Positions 63,409 to 64,000 of a stretch of 64,000 bases of DNA are shown piece by piece (position 1 is the first letter of the stretch; each line of letters starts with the position of its first letter). A program made the translations under genes and the position numbers. Source of the stretch: CAVUCE01 sp963739985 (GTDB lineage: Bacteria > Bacteroidota > Ignavibacteria > Ignavibacteriales > Ignavibacteriaceae); the NCBI GenBank assembly GCA_963739985.1, contig CAVUCE010000005.1, forward strand, positions 310,001 to 374,000, in the 5' to 3' direction. The notes below the pieces were generated by a model that saw only the letters and a program-made list of their open reading frames with translations, had not been told where the DNA came from and did no database searches.

Positions 63409-63945
63409 TTATTCAATTATTCTATCAGGAAAAGCTTCTACAAAAGCTTTCCAACTTGAACTTTTTTTAATTGGTGATCTGACTCTGAATGCATGACACA
63501 TAGCAACCGCAAGAGCATCGGTCTCATCAAATTTCATCTTATCATCTTCAATATCTAGAAGATTACAAATCATAAAATTTACCTGCTCTTTAGAAGCCGA
63601 GCCGGAACCTACCACTGATTTTTTAATTTCTCTTGGTGAATATTCGCTGGTTCCAAGTTTGTTATGAACCGCAGCCAAAAGCGAAACTCCGCGAGCATAT
63701 CCAATCTTCATCGCCGATTGAACATTCTTTCCGTAAAATGCAGTTTCTATAGCAAATTCCTCAGGTTTATATGTGCGAATTACTTTGGAAAGTTCGTCGT
63801 AAATGATTTCTAATTTTTGTGGGAGAGATTTTTTTGTAGGAAGCTTAATAATTCCGCTCTTTACCCTTGTAAAACTATTTCCCTGATATTTAATGATCCC
63901 GAATCCTGTAATATTGGTTCCGGGGTCAACTCCTAATATTATCAT
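63409..63945 (-). CDS. ruvC: Crossover junction endodeoxyribonuclease RuvC
   Basis: 178 residues from ATG 63945, where the protein starts MIILGVDPGT as in other RuvCs; the frame also continues to a TTG at 63963. Catalytic acids are D in 'GVDPGT', E in 'FAIETAFYGKNVQSAMKIGYARG' and the pair in 'FDETDALAVAMCHA'. RuvC cleaves Holliday junctions symmetrically. It precedes ruvA with a 27-bp gap, the usual ruvC-ruvA order. Confidence 0.95.
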   Translation of the reverse strand: MIILGVDPGTNITGFGIIKYQGNSFTRVKSGIIKLPTKKSLPQKLEIIYDELSKVIRTYKPEEFAIETAFYGKNVQSAMKIGYARGVSLLAAVHNKLGTSEYSPREIKKSVVGSGSASKEQVNFMICNLLDIEDDKMKFDETDALAVAMCHAFRVRSPIKKSSSWKAFVEAFPDRIIE

Positions 63946-64000
63946 CTTTTTCCGGGTAAACAACTTGTTATTTTAAGAAATCAATTTCAATTCTTATAAC

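Noticed and set aside
63964..64000. C-terminus of a further minus-strand gene at the window edge
   Set aside because: About ten codons are open before a stop, too little to support a gene call.

Overview
The window is AT-rich bacterial chromosome that looks like a member of Ignavibacteria (Bacteroidota/Chlorobiota lineage). The basis is one very long protein ending in a type IX secretion (T9SS type A) sorting domain with the NYPNPFNP motif, several lipoproteins beginning CSK or CKSPTGP, and the general character of the housekeeping proteins. This placement is an inference from protein style. No rRNA or tRNA gene was seen.

Layout. 1-5.3 kb: envelope glycan genes (end of a glycosyltransferase, MsbA-like ABC exporter, O-antigen ligase-like protein, GlmU-like nucleotidyltransferase), then rpsT on the minus strand. 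5.5-7.75 kb: queE-queD-truA and a CHMI-like tautomerase. 7.8-10.1 kb: minus-strand egtB-egtD, an ergothioneine pathway core. 10.3-13.8 kb: small secreted protein, prolyl oligopeptidase, OsmC. 13.9-17.7 kb: minus-strand etfB-etfA-acyl-CoA dehydrogenase plus a 69-aa protein. 17.9-20.8 kb: a metal-related cluster (DUF134 regulator behind a palindromic operator, NifX/NafY-like protein with a His-rich loop, frameshifted ArsP_2-type transporter, second OsmC protein, methyltransferase). 21-29 kb: mostly minus-strand genes (MFS transporter, methyltransferase, esterase-like protein, trans-sulfuration enzyme, thioredoxin-like protein, sugar ABC importer without its ATPase). 29.3-32.7 kb: DUF2203, a lipoprotein, serC and a DUF1015 protein. 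32.8-33.8 kb: first REP-associated transposase (RAYT) locus. 33.8-39.6 kb: acid phosphatase, lipoprotein, valS, DinB. 39.7-48 kb: a 6.3-kb segment flanked by two copies of the uvrB 3' end, then uvrB. 48-51.8 kb: DUF423, TPR protein, ECF sigma/anti-sigma and a TonB-like protein. 51.8-57.4 kb: an accessory region saturated with GTAG-headed palindromes, holding a second RAYT gene with two truncated tandem copies, a decayed type ISP/IIG restriction-modification gene and a 273/274-bp tandem repeat. 57.5-64 kb: TPR protein, clpX, a secreted GATase-like protein, an FAH-family hydrolase, ruvA and ruvC.

Three themes stand out. (1) A REP/BIME-RAYT system: about 25 hairpins whose stems start with GTAG, arranged singly, as inverted pairs and as tandem arrays around two RAYT genes. 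Both RAYT genes carry such a hairpin in frame at the same loop of the protein, and at least four more hairpins are translated inside the restriction-modification gene. (2) Eight apparent reading-frame breaks in five otherwise well-preserved genes, including the normally essential valS and the repair gene uvrB. Every one is repaired by skipping exactly one base (+1), and three share a CTT-A context. They are either one-directional sequence errors or real +1 frameshifting. (3) A duplicated uvrB 3' end bracketing three surface/secreted-protein genes, which looks like an insertion or recombination at uvrB.
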